Positions 31,812-42,744 of a DNA stretch of 64,000 bases are shown here, piece after piece. The first letter of the stretch is position 1. Every line of letters begins with the position of its first letter. The notes under the pieces were generated by a model, which saw only the letters and a program-made list of their open reading frames with translations, made no database searches and was not told where the DNA came from. The position numbers were made by a program, and so were the translations under genes. This DNA is from Cyclobacteriaceae bacterium (lineage in GTDB: Bacteria > Bacteroidota > Bacteroidia > Cytophagales > Cyclobacteriaceae): NCBI GenBank assembly GCA_019638395.1, contig JAHBTX010000003.1, forward strand, positions 372,001 through 436,000, in the 5' to 3' direction.

Positions 31812-32986
31812 CATTTTTCAGCACGAGCTGATTTTTCCCACACCACCGATTGTTTTTTGCGAAGTAAACGGGCAGCACCCGCAAAAACAGATGCATTCAT
31901 CATGCTGAAATAATACGGCACAAAAAAACCTTTAATGCCGATTTTGTTATTGCGCATGAGATGCCCCAGTAACGCAATCAAATAGAAGGCGCACTGGCCA
32001 ATAAAGGCCAGAAGATAAAAAGTAGAGTAAGGAATCAAAACCATATTGGTAACGAAGACCATCACCAGCGCAAGGGGTGCGAGTGTCCAGCGCATGGCCC
32101 GGTGCGAAACATACTGCCAGCTAATCCAACCGTATTTAAAAATGTTCAGCAACTCCGGCAGGCGAATGACGGCCTGAATTCCTCCGGCCGAAATCCTTAC
32201 TTTTCGTTTCCACTCATCGTTTATACTAGCCGATGCTGTTTCTAGGGCATACGCACCGGGTTCATAAACAAACCGGTAACCGGCAGCAACAATTTTCATA
32301 GATGTAACAAAATCTTCAATAATTGTATCGGTATGTGGGTTAATGTAAAGTTTGGTACGCACGGCAAATAACTCCCCAGCAGCACCAACAGCAGTAGTAA
32401 ATTTCGAATCCATCGTTTTTAGTGCCGATTCATATTTCCAATACAAACCTTCACCTGCGCCCGATGCATTGTCCTGATCTAAGGAAACAATTCGTTTTTC
32501 ACCGGCAACACCACCTACTTCTGAATTGCTGAAGTGTCGCACAATATTTTTTAATGCATCGTGGTTCAGATCGGTGTTAGCATCAGAAAAAATAATGATG
32601 TCAGTTTTTATTTCGGGTATGATTCTGTTAACTGCGTGAATTTTGCCTTTGCGTTCGGGTGAATGAAAAACGGTTACTGCCGGATAAGCCTTGCAAAGTT
32701 CTACTGTTTTATCGGTCGATCCATCGGCTACAATCCATAGCCTGAGTTTATCAGCCGGATAATCCAGCTTTAACGAATTTTCAATTTTTTGAATGATATA
32801 CTTTTCTTCATTATAAGCGGCTATCAACAATGTTATTTCCGGTAACTCATTTTCCGTTGGGATGGCGGGTATTGTGTTTTTGCCCCAAAACTTACTTAGT
32901 ATAAAAATTAAAAATCCATACCCTACATAGGTATAAGCCACAATAGCCAGACTAAACCAAAACAGGAAGAAATAGGTGCTAATCAC
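31811..32986 (-). CDS. Membrane-bound family 2 glycosyltransferase
   Basis: A 391-residue processive-type GT2 protein. An N-terminal membrane segment (about 5-30) precedes the GT-A domain with LLIAAYNEEKYI, VADGSTD, FSDANTDLNHDAL (metal-binding Asp) and EDFVTSMKI (the catalytic ED). Three or so C-terminal membrane helices follow (about 290-370). The layout matches hyaluronan-synthase- or IcaA-like enzymes, though the QxxRW motif of cellulose synthase is not clear (ERK-type KRKVRISAGG occupies the place). The polymer is unknown. It stands alone rather than in the exopolysaccharide locus. Confidence 0.87.
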   Translation of the reverse strand: MISTYFFLFWFSLAIVAYTYVGYGFLIFILSKFWGKNTIPAIPTENELPEITLLIAAYNEEKYIIQKIENSLKLDYPADKLRLWIVADGSTDKTVELCKAYPAVTVFHSPERKGKIHAVNRIIPEIKTDIIIFSDANTDLNHDALKNIVRHFSNSEVGGVAGEKRIVSLDQDNASGAGEGLYWKYESALKTMDSKFTTAVGAAGELFAVRTKLYINPHTDTIIEDFVTSMKIVAAGYRFVYEPGAYALETASASINDEWKRKVRISAGGIQAVIRLPELLNIFKYGWISWQYVSHRAMRWTLAPLALVMVFVTNMVLIPYSTFYLLAFIGQCAFYLIALLGHLMRNNKIGIKGFFVPYYFSMMNASVFAGAARLLRKKQSVVWEKSARAEK

Positions 32987-33064
32987 GGTTTTTGATCGAA
33001 ATTAAGGTGCGAAGCTACGAGTTACATTTAATTTTGATTGCGGATAAACTCCGGTTCTTTGTGC

Positions 33065-33072
33065 TACCTTTG
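33065..33072 (+). promoter_or_regulatory. -7 box of the giant adhesin operon
   Basis: TACCTTTG matches TAnnTTTG, 103 bases before the ATG at 33175. It is the only such match in the 188-base spacer. No good -33 box is seen. Confidence 0.4.
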
Positions 33073-33174
33073 TTAGTTCTGGGCCTAATAGTGGTTAAAT
33101 CTTCCGGAAACATTACATCTCCGGCTTGTTTATGGAACCAGAAAGTCCAGGGTCTTTAATTTGGCTTTAGTTTG

Positions 33175-36100
33175 ATGAAGAATTTAAGGTATTTAATTAC
33201 TGGCGTTGCCATTTTACTTTCGGGTTACCCTATTAGCCTGAAAGCAACTGGTGCTGATGGACGTACGCCCCAGATTCAGGTAAGCATTGGGGCCCCGATA
33301 AATTCAGGCGATACACACCATTTCGGAAATGTAAACCTGCTTACCTCCACAGCTCCGCTTACTATTACTATTGAAAATATTGGTTCCCCGGAAGCCCTGA
33401 ACATTAGCCAGGTTGCAGTAACCGGAACACATGCATCTGATTTTACATTGAATACAACTGGTTTACTTACAACTTTACCAGCGTCTGCATCAACATCGTT
33501 TACGGTAACATTTGCACCTGCTGCAAGCGGGGCAAGAACTGCAGCCATTGAAATTCAATCCGATGATGTCGGAGGAACCTTTGTGATAAACCTTTCTGGT
33601 TCCGGAATTAAGCTGAATCAAACGATAACCTTCGGACCTTTAACCTCTCTCACTTATGGCGATGCCAACTTTACGCTTTCGGCCACAGCCACTTCAGGAT
33701 TATCAGTAAGTTATGTAAGTGATAATCCCCAGGTAGCAACCGTGGTAGGAAATACTGTTACCATTGTTGGAGCAGGTTCAGCAGAAATTACCGCCTTGCA
33801 ACCGGGTAATAGTGTTTACAATGCGGCATCAACCGTGCCTCAAACTTTAGTAGTGAATAAAGCTGCTCTTACCGCTACAGCCAATAACCAAACACGCGTT
33901 TACCAAGCAGCCGATCCGGTATTTACCATTTCTTATGCAGGTTTTGTAAATGGCGATGATGCATCTGATCTCGACACAGCACCCACAGCTACTACAACGG
34001 CCGTGTTATCCAGTCCGGTAAATACCTATCCCATTATACCAGCCGGTGGAATTGATAATAACTATTCATTTACCTATGTAAACGGAACGCTTACCATTAC
34101 GAAAGCCACGCCCGCAGTTAGCTGGAATAACCCAGGCGCAATTACTTACGGTACTTTGTTGAGCGCGACACAACTAAATGCAACAAGCGGTGTGGCCGGC
34201 ACATTTACTTACACACCGGCTGCCGGTACTTTGCTGAATGCCGGAGCAAATCAAAATTTAAGTGTTGATTTTGTTCCTGCCGATGCGGTTAACTATAATT
34301 CCGTAACCGGTTCAACGGTTCAAATAACAGTTAATAAGGCCACACTTACCGCTACAGCTGAAAATAAAAGTCGGGTGTATGGCGCAGCAAACCCAGCGCT
34401 TACTATTACCTACACAGGTTTTGTAAACAGCGAAACAACTGCTGTAATTGATAGTCAGCCGGTAGCCGGTACAGTAGCAAATGCATTATCGGATGCTGGA
34501 AATTACCCCATTACATTGACAGGCGGAACCGATAACAATTACACCATTAACCTGGTGGTGGGCACGCTATCGGTAACAAAGGCACCACTTACCGTAACTG
34601 CCGATAATAAAAGCAGAACGTACGGTGCTGCAAACCCTGTTTTGACTATTACCTACACCGGTTTTGTTAATGGAAATACCGCAACCGATATTGACACACC
34701 ACCCACTGTTACAACCGGTGCAACGGCTACATCAACACCCGGTGGTTATACTATTACCCTTAGCGGTGGTAATGATAACAACTATGAACTTTCATTGGTT
34801 AATGGCATACTAACAATAACAAAGGCATCACTAACGGTTACGGCTACTAATCAAACCCGGCACTATGGCGAAGCTAATCCGACTCTTACCATAAGTTATG
34901 CTGGTTTTGTAAACGGTGAAACCTCGGCCAGCCTTACAACGGTACCGGTTGCTACAACAAGTGCCGTTGCAACAAGTAATGTTGGTAATTATCCGATTAC
35001 GGTTACTGGTGGGGTATCGGCTAATTATGATTTTAATTACGTTGCAGGCACGCTTATTATTTCCAAAGCCAACCTGATTGCAACTGCCAATAACCAAAGC
35101 CGTACGTATGGGGCAGCCAACCCAACATTTACAATAACCTACACTGGTTTTGCAAATGGTGAAACTGCTGCTGTTATAGATGTTCAGCCAACTGCCAGCA
35201 CAACTGCAACAGTTATATCGCCTGTAGGTGCTTACCCTATTCAGGTTACCGGTGGTTTGGATGGTAATTATGAAATAGTGCCAGCTGCGGGTACACTTAC
35301 CATTACCAAAGCTACTGTTACGGCAACGGCTGCAAATGCAAATCGGTTGTACGGTTCGGCTAACCCTTCATTTATAATTAATTACGCAGGCTTTCAGAAT
35401 GGTGAAACGGCTGCCGTGTTAGATATTTTACCCGAGGCAAGTTCCGATGCAATACTTACTTCCCATGTTGGTACTTATCCAATAACTGTTTCGGGAGGGT
35501 TAGATGCAAACTATAATTTAACATATGTAAACGGTACCCTTACTGTTACCAAAGTTACGGTTACGGCAAGTGTGGCAAATGCAACCCGTGTTTACGGCCA
35601 GGCTAATCCCACCTTTACTATTACCTACAGCGGTTTTGTAAATGGTGAGAATGCCAGTGTTTTGGATGAGTTGCCGGTAGCGAGCACGGTAGCTACCAGC
35701 GCATCAAATGTGGGCACATATCCTATTACAGCAACCGGAGGGTTGGATGGTAACTATAATTTCAATTATGTAAACGGCACTTTAACCATAACCAAAGCAA
35801 CCCCGGTTGTAACCTGGAACACTCCGGCAGCAATCGTATATGGCACGCCATTAACAGCAACACAACTAAATGCATCTGCTTCAGTGGGTGGCTCATTTGT
35901 TTATTCGCCCGTTAGCGGTACAGTATTAAATGTTGGTACAAACCAGGTGCTGTCGGTAAACTTCACACCTGCAGATGCCACTAATTATAATTCCGTTATC
36001 GGTACAACTGTTTTTATTACTGTTACTAAAGCTACACTAACGATTACAGCCAATAATCTGGTAAGAACCTATGGTGCGGCAAACCCTGCTTTAACTATTG

Positions 36101-39100
36101 CCTATTCAGGTTTTGTTAACGGAGATAATACTTCTGTACTGGACGAGTTACCTTCCATCAGTACGGCTGCCACTCCGGCATCGGTTGTGGGTACTTACCC
36201 GATTACAGTAAGCGGAGGAGCTGATAACAACTACAACCTGGTTTTGGTAAACGGTACTTTAACTGTTAATAAAGCCATGCTTGTAGCAACTGCGCAAAAT
36301 GCAAACCGGCTTTATGGAGCGGCTAACCCTGTATTTACGATTGGCTATACAGGTTTTGTAAATAGCGAAACCAGCAGTGTGTTGGATGTGCTTCCTATAA
36401 CTGCTACAGGAGCAACTGTTACCAGTCCCGTAGGAGCGTATCCGATAAGTGTTTCAGGGGGCTTGGATAATAACTATGATTTTACCTACGTGGCTGGCAC
36501 GCTTACCGTTAACAAAACAACCATTACGGCTACCGCAACAAATGCCTCACGGATTTATGGTGTTGCCAATCCAACATTTACAATTACCTACTCTGGTTTT
36601 GTTAATTCCGAAACAGTTTCTGTTCTGGATATATTGCCGACAGCTTTAACACCAGCACTTATTTCAAGTAATGTGGGTTTGTATCCTATTAACGTATCAG
36701 GGGGCAGTGATAATAACTATACATTCAGTTATGTACCGGGTACACTTACTATTACGAAAGCTACCCCAACTGTTACCTGGAATAATCCGACTGCTATTAC
36801 CTATGGTACCCCTTTAGGAGCCACGCAACTGAATGCCAGTGCATCGGTAGCGGGTAGTTTTGTTTATTCGCCATCAGCTGGAACAATATTAAATGCAGGA
36901 TTACGAACCCTTACAGTAGATTTTACCCCTACTGATGCAGTAAACTATGAAGTTGTGGGAACTACCGTTCAGCTAACGGTAAATAAGGCAAATCCTGTTA
37001 TTACCTGGCCCACACCTACTTCAATTGTTTATGGAACAGCACTAAGCTCTACGCAATTAAGTGCCACGGCAAATGTTGCGGGCACATTTGTTTATTCACC
37101 TGCAGCAGGCGCGGTGCCTCAGGCAGGTGTAAGAACACTTTCAGTAAATTTTACGCCCACCGATGGTGCGAATTATAACGCTGTTACCGACTTCACAACT
37201 ACTCTTACCGTAAATAAAGCCACACCAATTGTTACGTGGAATAATCCTGCGCCTATTACTTATGGTACTCCGCTAAGTGCAACTCAGTTAAATGCCAGCG
37301 CATCGGTTGCCGGAAGTTTTGTTTATGCGCCTGGCAATGGTACAATACTTAATGCGGGGGTTAATCAGACACTATCGGTAAACTTTACACCTACTGATGC
37401 AGCTAATTATAATGCAGTAAATGGTACTACTGTTTTGATTACAGTAAATAAAGCTACTCCGGTAGTTACCTGGGGCACTCCGGCCGCAATAACCTATGGC
37501 ACACCTTTAAGCGCAACTCAGTTAAATGCCACCGCATCGGTAGCCGGTAGTTTTGTTTACACGCCAGCGGCTGGTACAATTTTAAATGCGGGAGCCAATC
37601 AGGTGCTTACAGTAAATTTTACGCCCACAGATGCTAATAATTTTAATGCGGTAAATGGTACAACGGTATTACTTACAGTTGGTAAAGCAACGCCTGCTGT
37701 TACCTGGAATAATCCTGCACCCATAACATATGGTACGGCCCTTAGCGCTACTCAACTAAATGCAACTTCCGGAGTAGCCGGCACATTTGTTTACACACCC
37801 AACCTTGGTACTTTATTGAATGCGGGAACCAATCAGGTATTATCTGTAACCTTTACACCCACCGATGGTGCCAATTACAATACAGTAGCAGACTTGCAGC
37901 GATTGATTACTGTAAATAAGGCTAATCCGGTTGTTACATGGACTAATCCGGCTGCCATTGTATATGGCACCCCACTCAGCTCCACGCAACTAAATGCAAT
38001 TGCCAACGTACCGGGTACACTAACTTATACTCCTGCAATTGGTACCATCCTTAATTCGGGAGTAAGTCAAACTTTGTCGGTTAGTTTTGCACCTGCCGAT
38101 GCAACAAATTATAATGCTATACCGGTTACTACCGTGCAGATTTCGGTAAACAAAGCAACACCAGTTGTAAGCTGGCCAACACCATTGCCAATTAAAATAA
38201 ATGAACCGTTAACGACCACGCAATTAAATGCAACGGCAAGTGTTGCTGGTACATTTATCTATACCCCGGCTGCTGGTACTTCGTTTGCAACTGCTGGAAC
38301 ATACAACCTTGCTGTAAGTTTTACACCCACCGATGCATCCAACTATAACACGGTACCTAACACGCAAGTACAGATTCAGGTTAATAACAAAGACAACCCC
38401 GTTATTACCTGGAACAATCCAACATCAATAACCTACGGTACCTTGTTGGGGGCAACTCAATTGAATGCCACAGCGAATGTACCCGGTACGTTTGTCTATA
38501 CACCTGCAGCCGGCACTTTATTGAATGCCGGCTCCAACCAAACCTTAACCGTAAATTTTACTCCTGCCGATGGAGTGAATTATAATTCAATAAGTGCCAA
38601 TGTAACCATCACTGTAAGTAAAGCCACTTTAACGGCTACGGCCACCAGTACAAGCCGGGTATATGGTGCACCTAATCCAGCGTTTACTATTAGTTATAGC
38701 GGTTTTGTGAATGGTGAAAATGCATCTGTAATCGATACAGCACCAACGGCTACCAGTTCTGCTATTGCCGGAAGTGAAGCAGGTACCACACATCCAATTA
38801 TTCCTGCTGGTGGAAATGATAACAATTACAACTTTGCCTATGTAAATGGAACTCTAACTATTACCAAGGCTTCGCTTATAGCACGGGCTGATGATAAATT
38901 CAGATCGTATGGTTTGTCCAATCCGGTATTTACAATCAGCTATACCGGTTTTGTGAATGGCGATACTGCCGCAGAAGTAACGGCACCAACAGCTTCTACC
39001 GCGGCAACCATTACCAGTAACGTGGGTAGTTATGCTATACAGTTAAGTGGTGGAAGTTCCATGAACTATAATTTGACCCTGCAAAGCGGAACCCTGAATA

Positions 39101-42100
39101 TTGTTACCTCGCCCTTAATTGTTCGGGCCGATGACAAATTAAAAACCTATGGACAAGGAAATCCCACGCTTACGCTTACCTACACAGGTTTCTTAAATGG
39201 CGACAACGCTTCATCGATAACACCGCCCACTATCAACACCACAGCAACAACTACCAGCGCAGTGGGTACCTATCTGATAAGCTTAAGTGGTGGTACTGCT
39301 TTGAATTATGGTATTATTTTGCAAAATGGAACCCTTACCATCGCGAAAGCTAACTTGACAGTAACAGCCAACAATCAAACCCGCAGCTACGGAGCTGTTA
39401 ACCCTGCCCTTACTTTTGCTTATACTGGTTTTGTAAATGGGGAAACTGCAGCCGTGATTGATGTTCCACCGGTGGCCGTTACCACGGCTACCATAACCAG
39501 TAATGCCGGTACATATCCAATCAACTTTTCAGGAGGTTCTGATAACAATTATAATTTGAATCTGGTATCAGGCAACCTGACAGTTACAAAAGCTGTTTTG
39601 AATGCATCGGTTATTAACACTAACAGAACTTACGGTGCACCAAATCCAACATTTGTAATAAATTATTCCGGGTTTTTAAATGGCGATGATGCGGACGATA
39701 TTGATACACCTCCGGTTGCCACCACTACTGCCAATGCCGTTAGTTCGGTAGGCACATACCCCATCACGGTATCGGGGGGTGTTGATAACAACTATGCGTT
39801 TAATTACACCGGGGCCACGTTAACCATTACTAAAGCGATTGTAACTGCTACTGCTAATAATACGAGTCGTGCTTATGGATCTGCCAATCCGGTTTTTACC
39901 ATTACCTATTCGGGGTTTTTAAATGGTGAAACAAGTTCTGTCTTGAATATTTTACCTACCGGAACAACTACCGCTATAGCCGCCAGTTCAGTTGGAACAT
40001 ACCCAATAACGGTTGCGGGAGGATCCGATAATAATTATGATTTTGTTTATGTAAGCGGAGTTTTAACTATTGTAAAAGCTACCCCGGTTATAACCTGGAA
40101 TAATCCCGCAGCTATTACCTACGGAACTCCATTAAGTGCCACTCAATTAAATGCTGCTGCAAGTGTAGCAGGTTCGTTTGTATATACCCCGGCAGCAGGC
40201 ACAGTTCTGAATGCAGGTGCCAACCAAACCTTGTTTGCCAATTTTACTCCAACGGATGCATCTAATTACAATAGCGTTACCGGCATTACGGTTGCAATAA
40301 CTGTTAACAAAGCTAATCCTGTTATAACATGGGCAGCCCCGGCTGCCATTACTTATGGTACCGGGCTTAGTTCAACACAATTAAATGCTACCGCTAATGT
40401 ACCCGGCACGTTTGTATATACACCCACTGCAGGTACTGTGTTAAATGCGGGTGCCGGTCAAACACTTGCTGTTAATTTTACCCCAACCGATTTTGCAAAT
40501 TATAACAGTGTTACCAATACGAGTGTTTTAATAACGGTAAACAAGGCAACACCTACTGTAACATGGGCAACTCCTGCAGCTATAAACTATGGTACAGCAT
40601 TAAGTGCAACCCAACTCAATGCCTCGGCCAATTCTGCCGGAACATTTGTTTATTCGCCCGCAGCCGGCACTATTCTAAATGCCGGTGCAAACCAGACGCT
40701 TAGCGTAAGTTTTACTCCAACGGATGCTGCTAATTTTAATGCTGTTCCATCTACCACAACTCTGATTACCGTTAACAAGGCCAACCCTGTAATTACATGG
40801 AATACGCCTGCATCAATCGTATATGGAACTGCCCTGGGAGCACCCCAGTTAAATGCAACAGCCAATACAACGGGCACCTTTACTTATACTCCTGCAGCAG
40901 GCACGGTATTAAATGCTGGTGCTAACCAGGTGTTGTCAGTGAATTTTACCCCGGCTAATACTGGAAATTATAATTCAATTACAGGGTTTACAGTTTTAAT
41001 TACGGTAAACAAAGCCAACCCGGTTATAACCTGGCCTGGTCCCGCGGCCATAACCTACGGAACGCCTTTAAGTACAACACAACTTAATGCAACCGCCAGT
41101 GTAGCGGGAACATTTAGCTACACACCGGCAATTAATTCAATCCTAAATGCCGGTAATCAGGTTCTCTCAGTGGACTTTGTACCTACCAATAGCGCTAACT
41201 TTAATTCTATTACCGGAGTAACTACTACGCTGGAAGTTAATAAAGCTGCATTAACTGTAACAGCTAATAACCGTACCCGGCTATATGGCGCCTCCAATCC
41301 GGCTCTTACTGTTTCATACGCAGGCTTTGTAAATGGAGAAAATGAAACTGTATTGGATACCAAACCCATAGCTACAACTGTTGCGCTGGCAACTTCTGAT
41401 GTTGGCACGTATCCAATAGCGGTTGCAGGTGGTACAGATAATAACTATACATTTATCCACATCAATGGAACCTTAACCGTTAACAAGACAAACCTTACAG
41501 CTACAGCCAACAACCAAAGCCGGTTATTGGGTACTCCTAATCCACCGCTTACCATTTCCTATTCCGGATTTGCGAATGGAGAAACGGAATCTGTGTTAGA
41601 TACCTCGCCTACGGCCGTAACTACTGCAACGCAATCATCTCCGGTAGGAGGGTACCCCATTACAGTAAGTGGCGGAGTGGATAACAACTATGCGTTTGTA
41701 TATGTGCAAGGTACGCTTACCATAACACCCAATTTTCCGCCTCAGCTTACTAACTTTGAATTAGAAACGCAGGAAGATGTAGCCATTACATTTACCTATA
41801 ATCATTTTGCAACTAATTTTCAGAGTTTCTCGGGCAGCCCGATTGTTTATATAAAAATAATTTCACTTCCGGTAAACGGGGCGCTTGTGTGGAACGGAAC
41901 TCCTGTTGCAGTTGGTGCTGAAATACCCACTACGGGTAATCAGTTACAAAGTCTTGTTTACACACCGGCCTCGAACTTTAATGGAAACGATGCTTTTAAG
42001 TGGAATGCATTTGAAGGGGCATTTCTGGCTTCTCAGGATGCCACGGTAACAATCGCAATTAAAAAAGTAAACGACCCACCGGTGCTGAGTAATATTGAAA

Positions 42101-42744
42101 CTACCTCCATTCAATATAGTTTGGGCGACCCGGCCGTTGCCGTTACCAGCAACCTTGTGATTAATGATGTGGATGATAATTTTTTATATGCAGCAAGGGT
42201 GGTAGTTTCTGAAAACTTTACACGGGGAGATTTGCTGGCTGTAGAAGCCGGTGCAAGCCCGCTTATATTGGTAAACTACAATACGGAAACCGGAGTGTTG
42301 GATTTAACCGGGCGCGATACCCGGGCCAATTATCAAACTGCACTTACTAAAGTTTTATTCAGCAGTCCGGTAACAGGAGGAGCTGAGGTCTCCGATAAGC
42401 GCATTTCATTTAGTGTGAAGGATAGTGTAGATGTAAGTAACACGATGAGCCGGATTGTATCCATTACCGAAATCTTTCCCGAAGTAAAAATTTACAATGC
42501 CTTTACACCAAACGGTGATGATAAAAACGATGTGTGGGATTTTGATAACCTGGAGTTTTATAGCGATGTAAGCATAACTGTGTTTGATAAAAACGGTACC
42601 CAGGTGTTTGAATGTAAAACCAACAATTGTGCCTGGGATGGAAAAGTGAACGGGAAAGAATTACCTCCGGGCCCTTATTTTTATACCATATACCTGAATG
42701 GAGGCAAACGTAAATATCAGGGTACTGTAACTATACTGCGATGA
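33175..42744 (+). CDS. Giant MBG-repeat surface adhesin with T9SS C-terminal domain
   Basis: A protein of about 3,189 residues. After a signal peptide come an Ig-like choice-of-anchor D module (about 35-145) and a Big-type module (145-230). Residues 231-2853 hold 33 units of about 80 residues. Eighteen are MBG-type (TYGxANPxFTITYxGFVNGE, then NYxFxYVNGTLTITKA). Fifteen are a second type (VTWxxPxxITYGTPLSATQLNA, then VNFTPTDxxNYN). A cadherin-like region follows, and the last 90 residues are the CHU_C domain (NAFTPNGDDKNDVWD, NAWDG-like CAWDGKVNGKELPPGPYFY). It should be exported by type IX secretion and act as a long surface filament in adhesion or gliding, like SprB. The ATG at 33175 is preferred to a TTG one codon earlier. 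The stop overlaps the PorP/SprF-type gene. Confidence 0.9.
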   Translation: MKNLRYLITGVAILLSGYPISLKATGADGRTPQIQVSIGAPINSGDTHHFGNVNLLTSTAPLTITIENIGSPEALNISQVAVTGTHASDFTLNTTGLLTTLPASASTSFTVTFAPAASGARTAAIEIQSDDVGGTFVINLSGSGIKLNQTITFGPLTSLTYGDANFTLSATATSGLSVSYVSDNPQVATVVGNTVTIVGAGSAEITALQPGNSVYNAASTVPQTLVVNKAALTATANNQTRVYQAADPVFTISYAGFVNGDDASDLDTAPTATTTAVLSSPVNTYPIIPAGGIDNNYSFTYVNGTLTITKATPAVSWNNPGAITYGTLLSATQLNATSGVAGTFTYTPAAGTLLNAGANQNLSVDFVPADAVNYNSVTGSTVQITVNKATLTATAENKSRVYGAANPALTITYTGFVNSETTAVIDSQPVAGTVANALSDAGNYPITLTGGTDNNYTINLVVGTLSVTKAPLTVTADNKSRTYGAANPVLTITYTGFVNGNTATDIDTPPTVTTGATATSTPGGYTITLSGGNDNNYELSLVNGILTITKASLTVTATNQTRHYGEANPTLTISYAGFVNGETSASLTTVPVATTSAVATSNVGNYPITVTGGVSANYDFNYVAGTLIISKANLIATANNQSRTYGAANPTFTITYTGFANGETAAVIDVQPTASTTATVISPVGAYPIQVTGGLDGNYEIVPAAGTLTITKATVTATAANANRLYGSANPSFIINYAGFQNGETAAVLDILPEASSDAILTSHVGTYPITVSGGLDANYNLTYVNGTLTVTKVTVTASVANATRVYGQANPTFTITYSGFVNGENASVLDELPVASTVATSASNVGTYPITATGGLDGNYNFNYVNGTLTITKATPVVTWNTPAAIVYGTPLTATQLNASASVGGSFVYSPVSGTVLNVGTNQVLSVNFTPADATNYNSVIGTTVFITVTKATLTITANNLVRTYGAANPALTIAYSGFVNGDNTSVLDELPSISTAATPASVVGTYPITVSGGADNNYNLVLVNGTLTVNKAMLVATAQNANRLYGAANPVFTIGYTGFVNSETSSVLDVLPITATGATVTSPVGAYPISVSGGLDNNYDFTYVAGTLTVNKTTITATATNASRIYGVANPTFTITYSGFVNSETVSVLDILPTALTPALISSNVGLYPINVSGGSDNNYTFSYVPGTLTITKATPTVTWNNPTAITYGTPLGATQLNASASVAGSFVYSPSAGTILNAGLRTLTVDFTPTDAVNYEVVGTTVQLTVNKANPVITWPTPTSIVYGTALSSTQLSATANVAGTFVYSPAAGAVPQAGVRTLSVNFTPTDGANYNAVTDFTTTLTVNKATPIVTWNNPAPITYGTPLSATQLNASASVAGSFVYAPGNGTILNAGVNQTLSVNFTPTDAANYNAVNGTTVLITVNKATPVVTWGTPAAITYGTPLSATQLNATASVAGSFVYTPAAGTILNAGANQVLTVNFTPTDANNFNAVNGTTVLLTVGKATPAVTWNNPAPITYGTALSATQLNATSGVAGTFVYTPNLGTLLNAGTNQVLSVTFTPTDGANYNTVADLQRLITVNKANPVVTWTNPAAIVYGTPLSSTQLNAIANVPGTLTYTPAIGTILNSGVSQTLSVSFAPADATNYNAIPVTTVQISVNKATPVVSWPTPLPIKINEPLTTTQLNATASVAGTFIYTPAAGTSFATAGTYNLAVSFTPTDASNYNTVPNTQVQIQVNNKDNPVITWNNPTSITYGTLLGATQLNATANVPGTFVYTPAAGTLLNAGSNQTLTVNFTPADGVNYNSISANVTITVSKATLTATATSTSRVYGAPNPAFTISYSGFVNGENASVIDTAPTATSSAIAGSEAGTTHPIIPAGGNDNNYNFAYVNGTLTITKASLIARADDKFRSYGLSNPVFTISYTGFVNGDTAAEVTAPTASTAATITSNVGSYAIQLSGGSSMNYNLTLQSGTLNIVTSPLIVRADDKLKTYGQGNPTLTLTYTGFLNGDNASSITPPTINTTATTTSAVGTYLISLSGGTALNYGIILQNGTLTIAKANLTVTANNQTRSYGAVNPALTFAYTGFVNGETAAVIDVPPVAVTTATITSNAGTYPINFSGGSDNNYNLNLVSGNLTVTKAVLNASVINTNRTYGAPNPTFVINYSGFLNGDDADDIDTPPVATTTANAVSSVGTYPITVSGGVDNNYAFNYTGATLTITKAIVTATANNTSRAYGSANPVFTITYSGFLNGETSSVLNILPTGTTTAIAASSVGTYPITVAGGSDNNYDFVYVSGVLTIVKATPVITWNNPAAITYGTPLSATQLNAAASVAGSFVYTPAAGTVLNAGANQTLFANFTPTDASNYNSVTGITVAITVNKANPVITWAAPAAITYGTGLSSTQLNATANVPGTFVYTPTAGTVLNAGAGQTLAVNFTPTDFANYNSVTNTSVLITVNKATPTVTWATPAAINYGTALSATQLNASANSAGTFVYSPAAGTILNAGANQTLSVSFTPTDAANFNAVPSTTTLITVNKANPVITWNTPASIVYGTALGAPQLNATANTTGTFTYTPAAGTVLNAGANQVLSVNFTPANTGNYNSITGFTVLITVNKANPVITWPGPAAITYGTPLSTTQLNATASVAGTFSYTPAINSILNAGNQVLSVDFVPTNSANFNSITGVTTTLEVNKAALTVTANNRTRLYGASNPALTVSYAGFVNGENETVLDTKPIATTVALATSDVGTYPIAVAGGTDNNYTFIHINGTLTVNKTNLTATANNQSRLLGTPNPPLTISYSGFANGETESVLDTSPTAVTTATQSSPVGGYPITVSGGVDNNYAFVYVQGTLTITPNFPPQLTNFELETQEDVAITFTYNHFATNFQSFSGSPIVYIKIISLPVNGALVWNGTPVAVGAEIPTTGNQLQSLVYTPASNFNGNDAFKWNAFEGAFLASQDATVTIAIKKVNDPPVLSNIETTSIQYSLGDPAVAVTSNLVINDVDDNFLYAARVVVSENFTRGDLLAVEAGASPLILVNYNTETGVLDLTGRDTRANYQTALTKVLFSSPVTGGAEVSDKRISFSVKDSVDVSNTMSRIVSITEIFPEVKIYNAFTPNGDDKNDVWDFDNLEFYSDVSITVFDKNGTQVFECKTNNCAWDGKVNGKELPPGPYFYTIYLNGGKRKYQGTVTILR
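33865..41733 (+). repeat. 33 tandem coding repeats of two types in the adhesin
   Basis: About 7.87 kb of direct repeats of about 239 bases. Calling the MBG units A and the other type B, the order is A, B, A x6, B, A x3, B x8, A x6, B x5, A x2 (18 A, 15 B). Units are well conserved as protein but differ at many synonymous sites, so they are not recent copies. One B unit near 38160-38400 lacks the YGT motif. The units join at NKA/TKA residues. Confidence 0.9.

Noticed and set aside
33132-33170. 12-codon frame upstream of the giant adhesin gene as a leader peptide
   Set aside because: Too short to judge; no regulatory hairpin or amino-acid run supports attenuation.
33276-33548. Open frames on the minus strand inside the giant adhesin gene (also near 34831, 40650 and 41157)
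   Set aside because: They are shadows of the repeat-rich coding strand, with no family match or start signals.
33865-41733. Long tandem repeats considered as a CRISPR or satellite array
   Set aside because: The units are about 239 bases, lie in one open frame and encode MBG-type Ig-like domains.
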